Positions 52,032-59,769 of a DNA stretch of 64,000 nucleotides are shown here, in pieces. Position 1 is the first letter of the stretch; every line of letters begins with the position of its first letter. The DNA is from Archaeoglobaceae archaeon (GTDB taxonomy: Archaea > Halobacteriota > Archaeoglobi > Archaeoglobales > Archaeoglobaceae), in contig JALWDS010000037.1 in assembly GCA_027036775.1 (NCBI GenBank), positions 1 to 64,000 of the forward strand, written 5' to 3'. A program made the translations under genes and the position numbers. The notes under the pieces are model-generated. The model was not told where the DNA came from, searched no databases, and saw only the letters and a program-made list of their open reading frames with translations.

Positions 52032-52335
52032 ATGATAGGGATTGCGGTGTCGAAGAATGGAGTTCGGATAAGGCTGACTGAGGAGAGATGGTACCATATT
52101 GTGGAGAATCATGATGAGTTAGCGGGTTTATCGGATGAGGTTTTATTGACGGTAGTGAGATTACATAGTCAAAGGTTGGAAGGATGAGCTTTTAGCGGTA
52201 AGAAAGTTCAAAGAGGATAAGTATCCTGTTGTAGTTTGTAAAGAGCTTAAGGAGGATGGATTTATTATAACTGCATTTCTGACTAAGAAAGTAGAGAAGA
52301 TATTGAGGAGGGGGATAATATGGCAGAAGAAGTAG
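52032..52335 (+). pseudogene. Small nuclease-toxin-like protein (DUF4258/PBECR-like), frameshifted
   Basis: The first frame, from ATG 52032, reads NGVRIRLTEERWYHIVENHD to a TGA at 52185-52187. From about 52157 a second frame continues DYIVKGWKDELLAVRKFKED, YPVVVCKELKEDGFIITAFL and ends 52335. Joined, the parts match small proteins with an RLTxERWxHI...ITAFxT pattern that look like compact phage-type or RelE-like nucleases (inference). The downstream DUF2283 gene overlaps its end and is intact. Confidence 0.65.
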
Positions 52336-52550
52336 AGAAGATTGTTAGTGCGATACCGATACTTTTAGAGTTTCCAGTGAAGAAGTTTTACGTTGATTAC
52401 GATAAGGAAGCTGATGTATTATACATCAGCTTTGAAAGACCTCAAAAAGCTACCGATACTGAGGTTACGGATGAAGGAATCTTGCTGAGATTTAGAGATA
52501 AAAAATTGGTTGGAATAACAGTTCTTAATGCAAGCAGATTCAAAAGATGA
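52320..52550 (+). CDS. DUF2283 family small protein, antitoxin-like
   Basis: 76 residues. KKFYVDYDKEADVLYISFER followed by ATDTEVTDEGILLRFRDKKLVGITVLNAS is the DUF2283 core. Genes of this family often follow small DUF4258-like genes and may be antitoxins. The ATG at 52320 lies within the end of the preceding broken gene, as in a coupled pair. Confidence 0.8.
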   Translation: MAEEVEKIVSAIPILLEFPVKKFYVDYDKEADVLYISFERPQKATDTEVTDEGILLRFRDKKLVGITVLNASRFKR

Positions 52551-52586
52551 TCGATCTGCTAACTTGTGAAAGAAAGTTCCGAACTC

Positions 52587-52766
52587 TGATTAACCGTAGT
52601 TGTTAATCATATTGGCGATTGATTAACCGTAGCGGTTAATTAAATTGTGCAGGTAGTGTTATGGTTTTCTATGTTTGATTAACAACGGTGGTTAATCACA
52701 TTGTGGACAGTCTTTGAATCTGGAACATCTGGTAATTGATTAACCGTAGTGGTTAGTCAATTTGTG
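52587..52766. repeat. Four imperfect palindromic repeats, TGATTAACC-n-GGTTAATCA
   Basis: Copies start at 52587, 52620, 52676 and 52737. Each is a dyad of about 23 bases (TGATTAACCGTAGTGGTTA type) followed by ATTGTG or TTTGTG in three copies. Starts are 33, 56 and 61 bases apart. They fill the spacer before the zinc-ribbon gene at 52847. Too few and too irregular for a CRISPR array; an operator cluster or replicon repeats are likelier. Confidence 0.7.
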
Positions 52767-52846
52767 AGGTTAGTAAATTATTATTTATATTATGTTTGAA
52801 TTGATGGAGGCAAGAAATATAAATAGATTCAGCGATAAAATTGGTC

Positions 52847-53065
52847 ATGAGATACGCTGTAGTTGAATGTCCCGTTTGTGGTGGGTATCTTGCCATTGAT
52901 TCCAAAGTAGGTTATAGGAAATGTCCATATTGCAGTTACGTTAACAAGATTGAAGTTTCAAGAGTGGTAAAGACGTTTAAGAGTCCGAAAGAAGCTTCCG
53001 AACTCGTTAGACTGCTCAATTCAAGTAACGACTCGTTTAAACCTTTAAGCTCGAACGATAGTTGA
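52847..53065 (+). CDS. Small zinc-ribbon protein (DUF1922-like)
   Basis: 72 residues from ATG 52847 (MRYAVVECPVCGGYLAIDSK). Two Cys pairs, CPVCGG and CPYCS, form a ribbon; the C-terminal FKSPKEASELVRLLNSSND matches the helix of DUF1922 proteins. A GTG-type start six bases earlier is possible but unlikely. Function unknown; preceded by the palindrome cluster. Confidence 0.7.
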   Translation: MRYAVVECPVCGGYLAIDSKVGYRKCPYCSYVNKIEVSRVVKTFKSPKEASELVRLLNSSNDSFKPLSSNDS

Positions 53066-53082
53066 GACAATCCATTTCATCT

Positions 53083-53403
53083 TTACCTAAGATACTCTTC
53101 AATGATTCTATCGATTTCAGCTTTTCTTCTTGGGTTTAAAGAGACTTCCAAACCGTAGGAAGTAGGCTTAGCGAGTAGCAAACCCTCTTTGATCAATTCT
53201 TCTGCAACTTTTTTAGCCAATCCACGTAAATGTTTGGGAATCCCAGAAGTAAGTTTATCAAAGCTTGTATGGGCATGACCCCATTTTCCTCTCCTCTTTA
53301 GCTTCTTTAGAATCGTAGCTTTTAAGACGTTGCAAAGAATTTCATCGTTCATCTTGCTTAGCATTGATGAAAAGGTATTTAAACTTTTGTCGGATATTGT
53401 CAT
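53083..53403 (-). CDS. Small basic winged-helix-like protein, unknown
   Basis: 106 residues (or 91 from the internal MLSKMNDEILCNV). KKLKRRGKWGHAHTSFDKL and PKHLRGLAKKVAEELIKEGL give a basic helical domain with a wing-like end (KPTSYGLEVSLNPRR). Nucleic-acid binding is likely. It is divergent from the HTH gene with only three bases between starts, so they share a promoter region. Confidence 0.55.
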   Translation of the reverse strand: MTISDKSLNTFSSMLSKMNDEILCNVLKATILKKLKRRGKWGHAHTSFDKLTSGIPKHLRGLAKKVAEELIKEGLLLAKPTSYGLEVSLNPRRKAEIDRIIEEYLR

Positions 53404-53406
53404 AGG

Positions 53407-53730
53407 ATGGAAGACGAGACGTTATTTCTGAAATTCTTGGGAAGGGATAATCCGATAGTAAGGGTAATCGACTTTCTAATTGACAACGAGGCTTTTGATT
53501 ATTCGAAAACGGAAATAGCGAAGGGTGCTGGGATTAGCAGAACCACTTTGCTTAAAATCTGGAAAACGTTGGAAGACCTTGGAATAGTAGTGGAAACGAG
53601 GAGAGTGGGTAGAGCTAAGATGTACAAGCTGAACAAGAACAATCCGATCGTTCAAAAGTTTATCGAGCTTGATAATGCTATCTCCGAATATTACGCTAAG
53701 AAGTTTACTGAAATAACCGTTAAGGGGTGA
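53407..53730 (+). CDS. Winged-helix transcription regulator
   Basis: 107 residues. The HTH is YSKTEIAKGAGISRTTLLKI (about 34-53) with a wing IVVETRRVGRAKMYKLN. No ligand domain; the C-terminal helix ISEYYAKKFTEITV is probably for dimerisation. It heads a broken EVE-DUF499 unit and is divergent from the basic protein at 53083. A candidate binder of the nearby palindromes. Confidence 0.8.
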   Translation: MEDETLFLKFLGRDNPIVRVIDFLIDNEAFDYSKTEIAKGAGISRTTLLKIWKTLEDLGIVVETRRVGRAKMYKLNKNNPIVQKFIELDNAISEYYAKKFTEITVKG

Positions 53731-53734
53731 TTTT

Positions 53735-54174
53735 ATGGCTTACTGGCTCTGCATTACGAATGAAGCTAACTGGAAGGTGATAAGGGAGTGAAATGTTTTA
53801 AGAATACGATTGCCAAGGTTAAGCCCGGTGACAAGCTCGTAATTTATCTCAAGCAGGAGAGAGTTAGGGATAAGGTTAGGGAACCGGGGATTGTAGCAGT
53901 TTATGAAGTCGTTTCAGAGCCTTTTAAGGATTCTACAAGGATTTTCAGTTCTAAAGGGATGAAAAGTAGTGGTGAAACTTTCCCTTGGAGAGTTAAGATT
54001 AAGCCGATTAAGATATTTGACAAGCCCATTAAATTTAAGCCTTTAATTCCTAAGCTGAAGTTCATCACAAATAAGAAAAAGTGGAGTGGGCATTTAATGG
54101 GTAAGGCTATGAGGGAAATTCCTGGGGGTAGATTACGATTTGATCATGAATGTAGGTCAGAGGTGATGGGATGA
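53735..54174 (+). pseudogene. EVE-domain protein, two frameshifts
   Basis: ATG 53735 gives [18 protein letters not shown] and then TGA at 53789-53791. The family sequence resumes one frame over as [20 protein letters not shown] through [16 protein letters not shown] five-G run at 54124-54128 then shifts the frame; in the other frame the normal end [12 protein letters not shown] is readable. EVE domains bind modified bases in DNA or RNA and occur in defence loci. The N-terminal lesion also removes about ten residues. Confidence 0.75.
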
Positions 54175-54445
54175 TCTCAAAAATGCTTGGGAAGTTTGCG
54201 ATTTTAGTGATGAAATAAAATATGGAAAACTTGACAGAAAAAAGTTTGCTGTAGAGTTGTATGATGTTCTTAGTGGTAAAGCAGATGAAGCCTACTTAGA
54301 TCCGGAGAAGTTCCTCAAGAATACGTATTTAACATCTGATATGAAAGCTCTTCTCGTAGAAGCCTTAAAAAGGTTGGCTAAGAACGAAGGCTCAGCAGTT
54401 TATGTTCTTGACACAGAGTTTGGTGGTGGTAATTCCACCAATTAA
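54166..54445 (+). pseudogene. DUF499 AAA ATPase, N-terminal fragment only
   Basis: After ATG 54166 an extra G shifts the frame; the following sequence reads [39 protein letters not shown] and SAVYVLDTEFGGG, the DUF499 start up to its Walker A (FGGGKT in intact proteins). At GGG the homology ends in NSTN and a stop, where it meets the tape-measure remnant on the other strand. DUF499 proteins are large ATPases of DNA-modification/defence modules. Confidence 0.7.
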
Positions 54446-54945
54446 AGAGACCGTCAGCCCAAGAGTACTGAATGCGAATGCCGTCTTTAGGATAGGTGAA
54501 GCATTCAAGAATTTAATGAAGCGGGACAATATCTCCACAGCTTTCCTGAAATAGGGGATATAGATTGCTCCGATATCTGCTGTAAGATCACTTAATTTCT
54601 CACGGAACTTGACCAGGTCGCCATAGGCTGAATCTATCGCCTTATCGAAATCTCCTATTCTCCTGATCATTTGAGGGTATGCTAATTCCATAATAGCCTC
54701 TGCTCTGATCGCCTCTTCGGACCACCCCTTATGAGCGTCCCGATCTCTTCCGTCTTCTTTTTGATGTCTTCTTCTCTCAGGATTATTCCTAACCGCTTGA
54801 ACGGCATATGCAATCCAGATAGCGAGCTCCTTACAGCAGTGATAACTTCGTCAGTGGTCTTTCCGAGGGAAATACCAAGTTTTTCAAGAATCGGACCGTA
54901 TTTGAGGATCGTATCCGTTGATTTTATGTGCGATGTCTATGTTGA
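54392..54945 (-). pseudogene. Phage-type tail tape-measure protein remnant, frameshifted
   Basis: The minus strand reads STDTILKYGPILEKLGISLG, KTTDEVITAVRSSLSGLHM, PFKRLGIILREEDIKKKTEE, IGTLIRG, then a one-base shift in a G run near 54725, then SEEAIRAEAIMELAYPQMI, GDFDKAIDSAYGDLVKFREK and a hydrophobic FSTLGLTVSLIGGI. Tape-measure proteins have exactly this core before their transmembrane part. Both ends are missing. It shows that a head-tailed virus genome once occupied this site. Confidence 0.65.
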
Positions 54946-54961
54946 ACAACATTGGACAATC

Positions 54962-55126
54962 ATGGAAAACATAGAAAAAACGCTAATAACCGTCGCTCCA
55001 GAAAAAGAAGAGATATTAAAACAGTTTAAACGCTTAAAAAAGAAAATAGAGCAAAAAAGGTTAGCAGAGAATAGCCCCGCCCGGATTCGAACCGGGGTCG
55101 CGGGATCCAGAGTCCCGCAGGATTGA
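54962..55126 (+). pseudogene. Possible integrase end reading into tRNA-Gln
   Basis: MENIEKTLITVAPEKEEILK then QFKRLKKKIEQKRLAENSPA and RIRTGVAGSRVPQD, the last part being tRNA antisense. SSV-type archaeal integrases have one end overlapping the 3' half of a tRNA in just this way. The rest of an integrase is not visible, so this is an inference from geometry. Confidence 0.3.
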
Positions 55127-55144
55127 CCACTACCCTACGGGGCT
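55073..55144 (-). tRNA. tRNA-Gln (anticodon CTG)
   Basis: 72 bases. Acceptor stem AGCCCCG/CGGGGCT, D arm GGGTAGTGGTCAATCC, anticodon stem CGGGA/TCCCG with loop CTCTGGA (anticodon CTG), T arm ACCCCGGTTCGAATCCGGG-like with GGTTCGAATCC. No intron; CCA not encoded. It lies at the border between the decayed mobile region and rps17e and is a probable integration site. Confidence 0.95.
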
Positions 55145-55189
55145 CCGTAAAGGATTAAGACCCAATGAATATAAATGTGTTGCTTAAGA

Positions 55190-55203
55190 CAAAGTTTAAA
55201 TAA
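55190..55203 (+). promoter_or_regulatory. rps17e TATA box
   Basis: AAGTTTAAATAAAACG about 25-30 bases before the rps17e ATG at 55224. Confidence 0.5.
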
Positions 55204-55223
55204 AACGATTTTTAAGCAATTGC

Positions 55224-55421
55224 ATGGGCACGGTAAAACCCGCTTACATTAAAAATATAGCGATGGAGTTGTTGAGAAGGTATCCAGACGTCTGGACGGG
55301 GGACTTCGACGTAAACAAGAAGCTCGTCCAAGAACTGACCAACATAAAGAGCAAGAAGGTTAGGAACAGGGTGGCAGGTTACATAACGAGAAAGGTCAAC
55401 AGAGGGTGGGTAAATGTTTGA
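55224..55421 (+). CDS. rps17e: Ribosomal protein S17e
   Basis: 65 residues. [20 protein letters not shown] and [20 protein letters not shown] then YITRKVNR are the S17e core; archaeal copies are this short. 30S subunit protein. Overlaps dapA by eight bases. Confidence 0.95.
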   Translation: MGTVKPAYIKNIAMELLRRYPDVWTGDFDVNKKLVQELTNIKSKKVRNRVAGYITRKVNRGWVNV

Positions 55422-56283
55422 GGGGGTAATTCCAGCTTTGGTAACCCCCTTTAAGGAGAACTTCGAAGTCGATTTCGAAGGGATTGCCAAAAACTTGGAT
55501 TACCTTGAGAAGCATGTAGATGCGGTCGTTCCAGCTGGAACAACCGGTGAATCCGCAACACTGAGCTACCAAGAACACGTGGAGATAGTTAGATACGTTT
55601 GCGAGGTTTCGAAAGTTCCAGTTATAGCAGGAGCAGGATCGAACTCTACGAGGGAAGCGGTATTCTTGGGTAAGGAGGTTGAAAAGGCCGGAGCTGACGC
55701 TGCAATGTTCATAACGCCCTACTACAACAAACCTAACAAGGAAGGTTTGTATAGGCACTACAAGAGGATTGCGGAGGAGCTGTCCATACCCATAATTATA
55801 TACAACGTTCCATCGAGAACCGCATGCAACATAACCCCCGATGTCGTGAACAGGCTTGCGAGGGATTTCGACAACATAGTTGGAATTAAGGAGGCGAGCG
55901 GTAACCTCAGGCAAGTTTCGGAAATTATCAGAGCTACACCAGACGATTTCGTAGTTCTTTCGGGAGACGACTTCCTAACGCTACCTATCTTGGCTCTGGG
56001 TGGGAAGGGAGTTATAAGCGTTGCAGCGAACGTCGCACCTCACCTGATGAAGGAGATGTATCTCGCATTCAAAGAGGGTAATTTGGATAGGGCGAGAGAG
56101 TTACATTTCAAGCTCTACCCGTTGTTCGAAGTCCTCTTCATCGACACGAATCCAATTCCCGTTAAGAAGGCCTTGGAGTTGATGGGACTACCAGCTGGAA
56201 AACCGAGGTTGCCTCTCGTAGAGCTCTCTCCAGAAAAAACGGAGAAGTTAAAAGAGGTTTTAAAATCCCTTGAACTCATTTAG
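55414..56283 (+). CDS. dapA: 4-hydroxy-tetrahydrodipicolinate synthase
   Basis: 289 residues, class I aldolase barrel. [20 protein letters not shown] (TTGE signature near 42-46), [25 protein letters not shown] (Tyr near 130) and the Schiff-base lysine in GIKEASGNL (about 160). It condenses pyruvate and aspartate semialdehyde for lysine synthesis. Its ATG lies within the end of rps17e. Confidence 0.9.
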   Translation: MFEGVIPALVTPFKENFEVDFEGIAKNLDYLEKHVDAVVPAGTTGESATLSYQEHVEIVRYVCEVSKVPVIAGAGSNSTREAVFLGKEVEKAGADAAMFITPYYNKPNKEGLYRHYKRIAEELSIPIIIYNVPSRTACNITPDVVNRLARDFDNIVGIKEASGNLRQVSEIIRATPDDFVVLSGDDFLTLPILALGGKGVISVAANVAPHLMKEMYLAFKEGNLDRARELHFKLYPLFEVLFIDTNPIPVKKALELMGLPAGKPRLPLVELSPEKTEKLKEVLKSLELI

Positions 56284-56666
56284 CTCTTCAACTCCATCTC
56301 CGCACTCTCAATGGTCTTAACTATGTAGTTTACGATATCCGCAACTATCCCCTCGGAAACCTCCTCCTTCAACCTCCTAACCTTCCTCTCGAGATCGCCC
56401 AAAACGTCCACTATCCTCTTGTAGTGCGTGTCCAGCTGGGAGATGACGTAAATCTTAAGCATGTTCAGGTTGTTTAAAGCCTCTTCCGCCGTTATGTCTC
56501 CACCGTAAAACTTGTCCATTATGTGTTCCACGTCACTTTTGAACATCTCCTTTATGTTCTCGTCGTCCGTTAGCTCTTTGACTGCTTTCTCTATATCGTT
56601 CGCTACGTCCATCACGTGCTTCAAAAGCTCCCCCATCTTCTCCAGGTATGTGTTCTTATACATCAT
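56280..56666 (-). CDS. Helical protein, unknown function
   Basis: 128 residues, almost entirely helical and charged (DVANDIEKAVKELTDDENIK, RIVDVLGDLERKVRRLKEEV). No cysteine, no membrane segment. Coiled-coil potential at about 88-108. The stop overlaps the dapA end on the opposite strand by four bases. Family not recognised. Confidence 0.55.
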   Translation of the reverse strand: MMYKNTYLEKMGELLKHVMDVANDIEKAVKELTDDENIKEMFKSDVEHIMDKFYGGDITAEEALNNLNMLKIYVISQLDTHYKRIVDVLGDLERKVRRLKEEVSEGIVADIVNYIVKTIESAEMELKS

Positions 56667-56703
56667 AAGCGTTGTAGAATTCCCGCTTTAAAAAATTGAT
56701 GCG

Positions 56704-56716
56704 AAAGCTTATATTT
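56704..56716 (+). promoter_or_regulatory. TATA box of the NifU-like gene
   Basis: GAAAGCTTATATTTAG, about 25 bases before the ATG at 56736. Confidence 0.5.
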
Positions 56717-56735
56717 AGTTCCGCAAAGTTAGACC

Positions 56736-56969
56736 ATGTCCCTGAGGGAGAAGGTTGAGGAGGTCGTGAACAAGGAGATAAGACCCTACCTGATGGCGGA
56801 CGGTGGTAACATAGTCGTTGTAGATGTTGACGAAAAGGAGGGTGTTGTGAAGGTGAAGCTCTTAGGTGCCTGCTACGGTTGTCCGCTCTCTCAAATAACG
56901 CTGACGTCTTTCGTGGAACAGCATCTGAAGAGTAGGATACCGGAGGTTAAGAAAGTGGTTTCGGTATGA
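56736..56969 (+). CDS. NifU C-terminal-domain (Nfu) Fe-S carrier
   Basis: 77 residues. RPYLMADGGNIVVVDVDEKE and LLGACYGCPLSQITLTSFVE carry the CxxC that binds a [4Fe-4S] cluster between two subunits. Cytosolic Fe-S carrier. Its stop overlaps the next gene's start by four bases. Confidence 0.9.
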   Translation: MSLREKVEEVVNKEIRPYLMADGGNIVVVDVDEKEGVVKVKLLGACYGCPLSQITLTSFVEQHLKSRIPEVKKVVSV

Positions 56970-57376
56970 AGGCCTACCTGATCAGGCCCAACATACTATT
57001 TTTTGAGAACAAGGCATACAAAATCGAACCTACGAAGGGATTCGGAGGGTTTTGCGAGTGCGGGGGGAAGATGAATCAGCTGGGGTGGGTCGGCAACTGG
57101 ATAATGATTTCTGAATGCGAAAGCTGTTGGAGGATCGAAGCCTTTTTATACGAAAACTTCAAATTCGTTGGAAGGTTCGAGATTAGAGTGATAGACTTGA
57201 AGGACTTCTTAAAGGAGTTTTTGAGCGAAAGCGAGTTGGACTCAATTTTCAAGAAGGCGAACGGGCTTGATTACAGTTACAGCAGTTTCAGCAGGGCTAA
57301 GAAAAAGCTTGAAGAGATGAACGTGAGTTTGGATGAAATCCTAAGGGAGTTAAGAAGAGCAGAGTTTTCTAAGTAA
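56966..57376 (+). CDS. Uncharacterised Cys-containing protein
   Basis: 136 residues. CECGG near 28 and SECESC near 50 form two cysteine pairs, a possible zinc or Fe-S site; the rest is helical (DLKDFLKEFLSESELDSIFK). It is coupled to the Nfu gene by overlap, so a link with Fe-S metabolism is plausible. Its end overlaps the PhoU/TrkA_C gene by 27 bases on the opposite strand. Confidence 0.6.
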   Translation: MKAYLIRPNILFFENKAYKIEPTKGFGGFCECGGKMNQLGWVGNWIMISECESCWRIEAFLYENFKFVGRFEIRVIDLKDFLKEFLSESELDSIFKKANGLDYSYSSFSRAKKKLEEMNVSLDEILRELRRAEFSK

Positions 57377-58519
57377 TTTTTCGCTCTCCCTCGTCCCCTT
57401 TGCAATTAAAACGTCTCCAGCGAAAACCTTCGTCCCAGCGCTCGGTTTCGTTATCCACTTCTTTCCCCTCTTTATGGCTATAACGTGCATACCCGTATTT
57501 GTTTCGACCTTCGCCTCTCCCAACATCTTACCGTGAAGTTTCGAGCCCTCCTTAACCTCAACGAGTGTTATAACCTCATCCGCCTCCTTCATTGCGGATA
57601 AAAATATGGGATGAATTTCCATCTTTTCGAGAACTATCTCCGCTATCTCCCTTGCGGAATCCGCAATCTGCTCACTGCAGTAGGCCAAATCCAAAAGAGC
57701 TATAAGGTGTTTCATCTCGTCCTCTTTGAAGTGCTTGCTACTCCTCAAAACCCAGTAAATCAGATCGAACCTCATGTTGTCTATCCTCTCCTCAAGGTAA
57801 ACGACCTCCTGAGCTATGTCCTCGTTGTAGTAGAGTATAGACGAATACCCCAAATCAACCGCAAGCTCAGAAAGGTTCTTCATGTCCACCAATATGTCCA
57901 CCGCCTTATCCAAATCCTCTATCTCCACCTCAACCTCTTTAGTTTCAACCTCCACTCTCTTACCCGTGGCCATCTCAACGAACTTCGGAACACCACTTAT
58001 ATCTCCCCTCGCAAACAGAACGTCTCCGACCAAAATCTTCGTATCTCTATCGGGATTGAATATCCACTCGAAACCCCTCTTTATGGCAATGACCCTCATT
58101 CCCGTTCTCGTATGAAGTTTGACCTCACCCAAAGTTTTGTTTGCCAACTCCCCCTCTCTGCTGACCGTAACCTTAACGAGGGTCTCTTCGAGCTGAGTTA
58201 TTATTGCGTTTACTATCTCCTTGGGAAGTTTGAACCCCCTCAGAACCAACGTTGCTATATCTCCAGATGCGTTGCCTATCTTTTGAGATGCGGAACCTAT
58301 TTGAAGTATCGGAGAGAGCGATTTTGCAACTTCCCTGCTTCTCGTCGAAACTATGGCCAAAAACCTCAACTCCTGCAGGAGGTCTAAAATCTTCTCCTCG
58401 AGCTCTAATACCTCCTCCGCAATGTCTTCCATGTCAAAGAGAAGTGCGGAATATGCCAAATCTACGATAAGTTCCGTTGTGTTCTTCAAATTTACGAGGA
58501 CATCCTTAATAGTATGCAC
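57350..58519 (-). CDS. Duplicated PhoU-like/TrkA_C protein
   Basis: 389 residues made of two similar halves (about 1-190 and 205-389). Each half has a PhoU-like helical domain (YSALLFDMEDIAEEVLELEE; YSSILYYNEDIAQEVVYLEE) followed by a TrkA_C domain (TRTGMRVIAIKRGFEWIFNP; TNTGMHVIAIKRGKKWITKP). Cytosolic regulator of an ion, most likely potassium, transport system by domain inference; no channel gene is adjacent. An internal gene duplication is obvious. Confidence 0.85.
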   Translation of the reverse strand: MHTIKDVLVNLKNTTELIVDLAYSALLFDMEDIAEEVLELEEKILDLLQELRFLAIVSTRSREVAKSLSPILQIGSASQKIGNASGDIATLVLRGFKLPKEIVNAIITQLEETLVKVTVSREGELANKTLGEVKLHTRTGMRVIAIKRGFEWIFNPDRDTKILVGDVLFARGDISGVPKFVEMATGKRVEVETKEVEVEIEDLDKAVDILVDMKNLSELAVDLGYSSILYYNEDIAQEVVYLEERIDNMRFDLIYWVLRSSKHFKEDEMKHLIALLDLAYCSEQIADSAREIAEIVLEKMEIHPIFLSAMKEADEVITLVEVKEGSKLHGKMLGEAKVETNTGMHVIAIKRGKKWITKPSAGTKVFAGDVLIAKGTRESEKLLRKLCSS

Positions 58520-58557
58520 GATAAGAATTCAAAAATCCGAGATAAAAAATTTTTGAA

Positions 58558-59469
58558 TCAACTCTTGATTCCCTTGACGAAAGCTATTACGCTTGCGATC
58601 ACGTAAACTATCAGCGTTACAACACCCAAACCCAAAGCGAAAGTAACTATCCCGTCTCCGCTAACCCTCAAACCTGCAAGCCACTCGTTCCTCATTGCAA
58701 ACGGGACGTAGGCCAACGCAATTAGATTAACTATCGTTATAGCCCCGAACACGTAGCAAAGCTTTGAGGAACTCTTTTTCTCCTCTCCCTCAACCTCCTC
58801 AGCAACTTCAACCCACTTCTCGTGCTCGACCTCAGCCTTTCTCCTCGAAATCTTCCCGCTGAATATGCTCATGTTTATTGGGAAGTTTCCGGGTGTTAAA
58901 TGCAGGATTCCGGCGTGGGCCAAGACGAAGAGCAGTAGGAAGAATGCAACCCCCGCGTGTATTGTCCTTACGACAAAGAACAGTCCGGGGTTGGATGTTA
59001 CGAAGTCGAAGCTCCTCGGAAACCACATTATCGTGCCCGTGATGATCTCTATGAAAGCGAGAACAGGTAATAGGTAGATGTCTGAAACCATTATCCAGTC
59101 GTATTTACCGAACTTAGGTCTCTCCCTCCTTAGTCCCAAAGTCCAGAGTATGTCTCTAACAGCACCGGCGACAACCTCGCTTATGAATTCGGCTGAGAGT
59201 CCAAAGTTCTTTATGTTCGAATCACCCCTACCTCTCACTATCCTTTCGAGGACGAAGTAAGTTCCGAAGTAGGCGAAGCTGAAGATCAGAATTACTGCGA
59301 ACACCCTGTGAAGGAACATAGTAACGGTTGAACCCCCGAAAATTCCAAAAACCCATCCCAAGTGTTCTGGAAACATTATTGGTAGTCCCGTTATCAAAAG
59401 CATCATTCCCGATACGCTTCCAACGAAGTGGGCAAGCCTCTGGTGCCAAGAAAACCTTTTGAGCATCAT
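58558..59469 (-). CDS. Formate dehydrogenase cytochrome b subunit (FdnI-like)
   Basis: 303 residues. Membrane helices near 14-32, 48-72, 128-150, 160-185, then 235-255 and 270-300. Haem-ligand histidines in SWHQRLAHFVG, MFLHRVFAVIL and VRTIHAGVAFF/LAHAGILH, typical of the FdnI/thiosulfate-reductase cytochrome b family, which passes electrons from the Fe-S subunit to quinone. An additional C-terminal pair of helices after a charged linker (EHEKWVEVAEEVEGEEKK) is longer than FdnI. Last gene of the operon. Confidence 0.85.
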   Translation of the reverse strand: MMLKRFSWHQRLAHFVGSVSGMMLLITGLPIMFPEHLGWVFGIFGGSTVTMFLHRVFAVILIFSFAYFGTYFVLERIVRGRGDSNIKNFGLSAEFISEVVAGAVRDILWTLGLRRERPKFGKYDWIMVSDIYLLPVLAFIEIITGTIMWFPRSFDFVTSNPGLFFVVRTIHAGVAFFLLLFVLAHAGILHLTPGNFPINMSIFSGKISRRKAEVEHEKWVEVAEEVEGEEKKSSSKLCYVFGAITIVNLIALAYVPFAMRNEWLAGLRVSGDGIVTFALGLGVVTLIVYVIASVIAFVKGIKS

Positions 59470-59765
59470 TCTACCTCCTCCTTATGGATTTTGTAATATT
59501 TGTAATACTCAATCACGGTTAAAATGACGACGAAAATTCCGGCTATTTCGAGCAACACCTTGACTGCATTGTTGAACTTGGTTACCGTCTTTAGAGATTC
59601 CTCGTATAGCGTTCCCCTCTTTTCTATAGGTATCTCGCTCCACTTAAAGACGTAACTTCCCTTCAAGCTTGAAGCGGTTGATATGTTGGAAACGTAGGGA
59701 TACAATGCGATCAGTGCAACTACGAAGGCTACTGCTACTATTGCCCTCGACATCTCTACCACCAA
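59466..59765 (-). CDS. Small membrane protein in formate dehydrogenase operon
   Basis: 99 residues. One N-terminal helix (AIVAVAFVVALIALYPYV) and one C-terminal helix (LLEIAGIFVVILTVIEYY) with an external segment of about 45 residues between. No cofactor residues. It lies between fdhB and the cytochrome b gene, overlapping the latter by four bases. Probably an assembly or anchoring subunit; family not recognised. ATG at 59753 (MSRAIVAVAF) may be the start. Confidence 0.65.
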   Translation of the reverse strand: MVVEMSRAIVAVAFVVALIALYPYVSNISTASSLKGSYVFKWSEIPIEKRGTLYEESLKTVTKFNNAVKVLLEIAGIFVVILTVIEYYKYYKIHKEEVE

Positions 59766-59769
59766 AAAA

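Noticed and set aside
52587-52766. Mini-CRISPR array
   Set aside because: The palindromic copies are unequal and the gaps differ strongly (about 10, 33 and 38 bases between dyads), and copies 2 and 3 differ internally; not CRISPR-like.
54731-54960. Plus-strand protein continuing upstream of the possible integrase end
   Set aside because: That part is antisense to convincing tape-measure sequence; only the portion from 54962 is considered.
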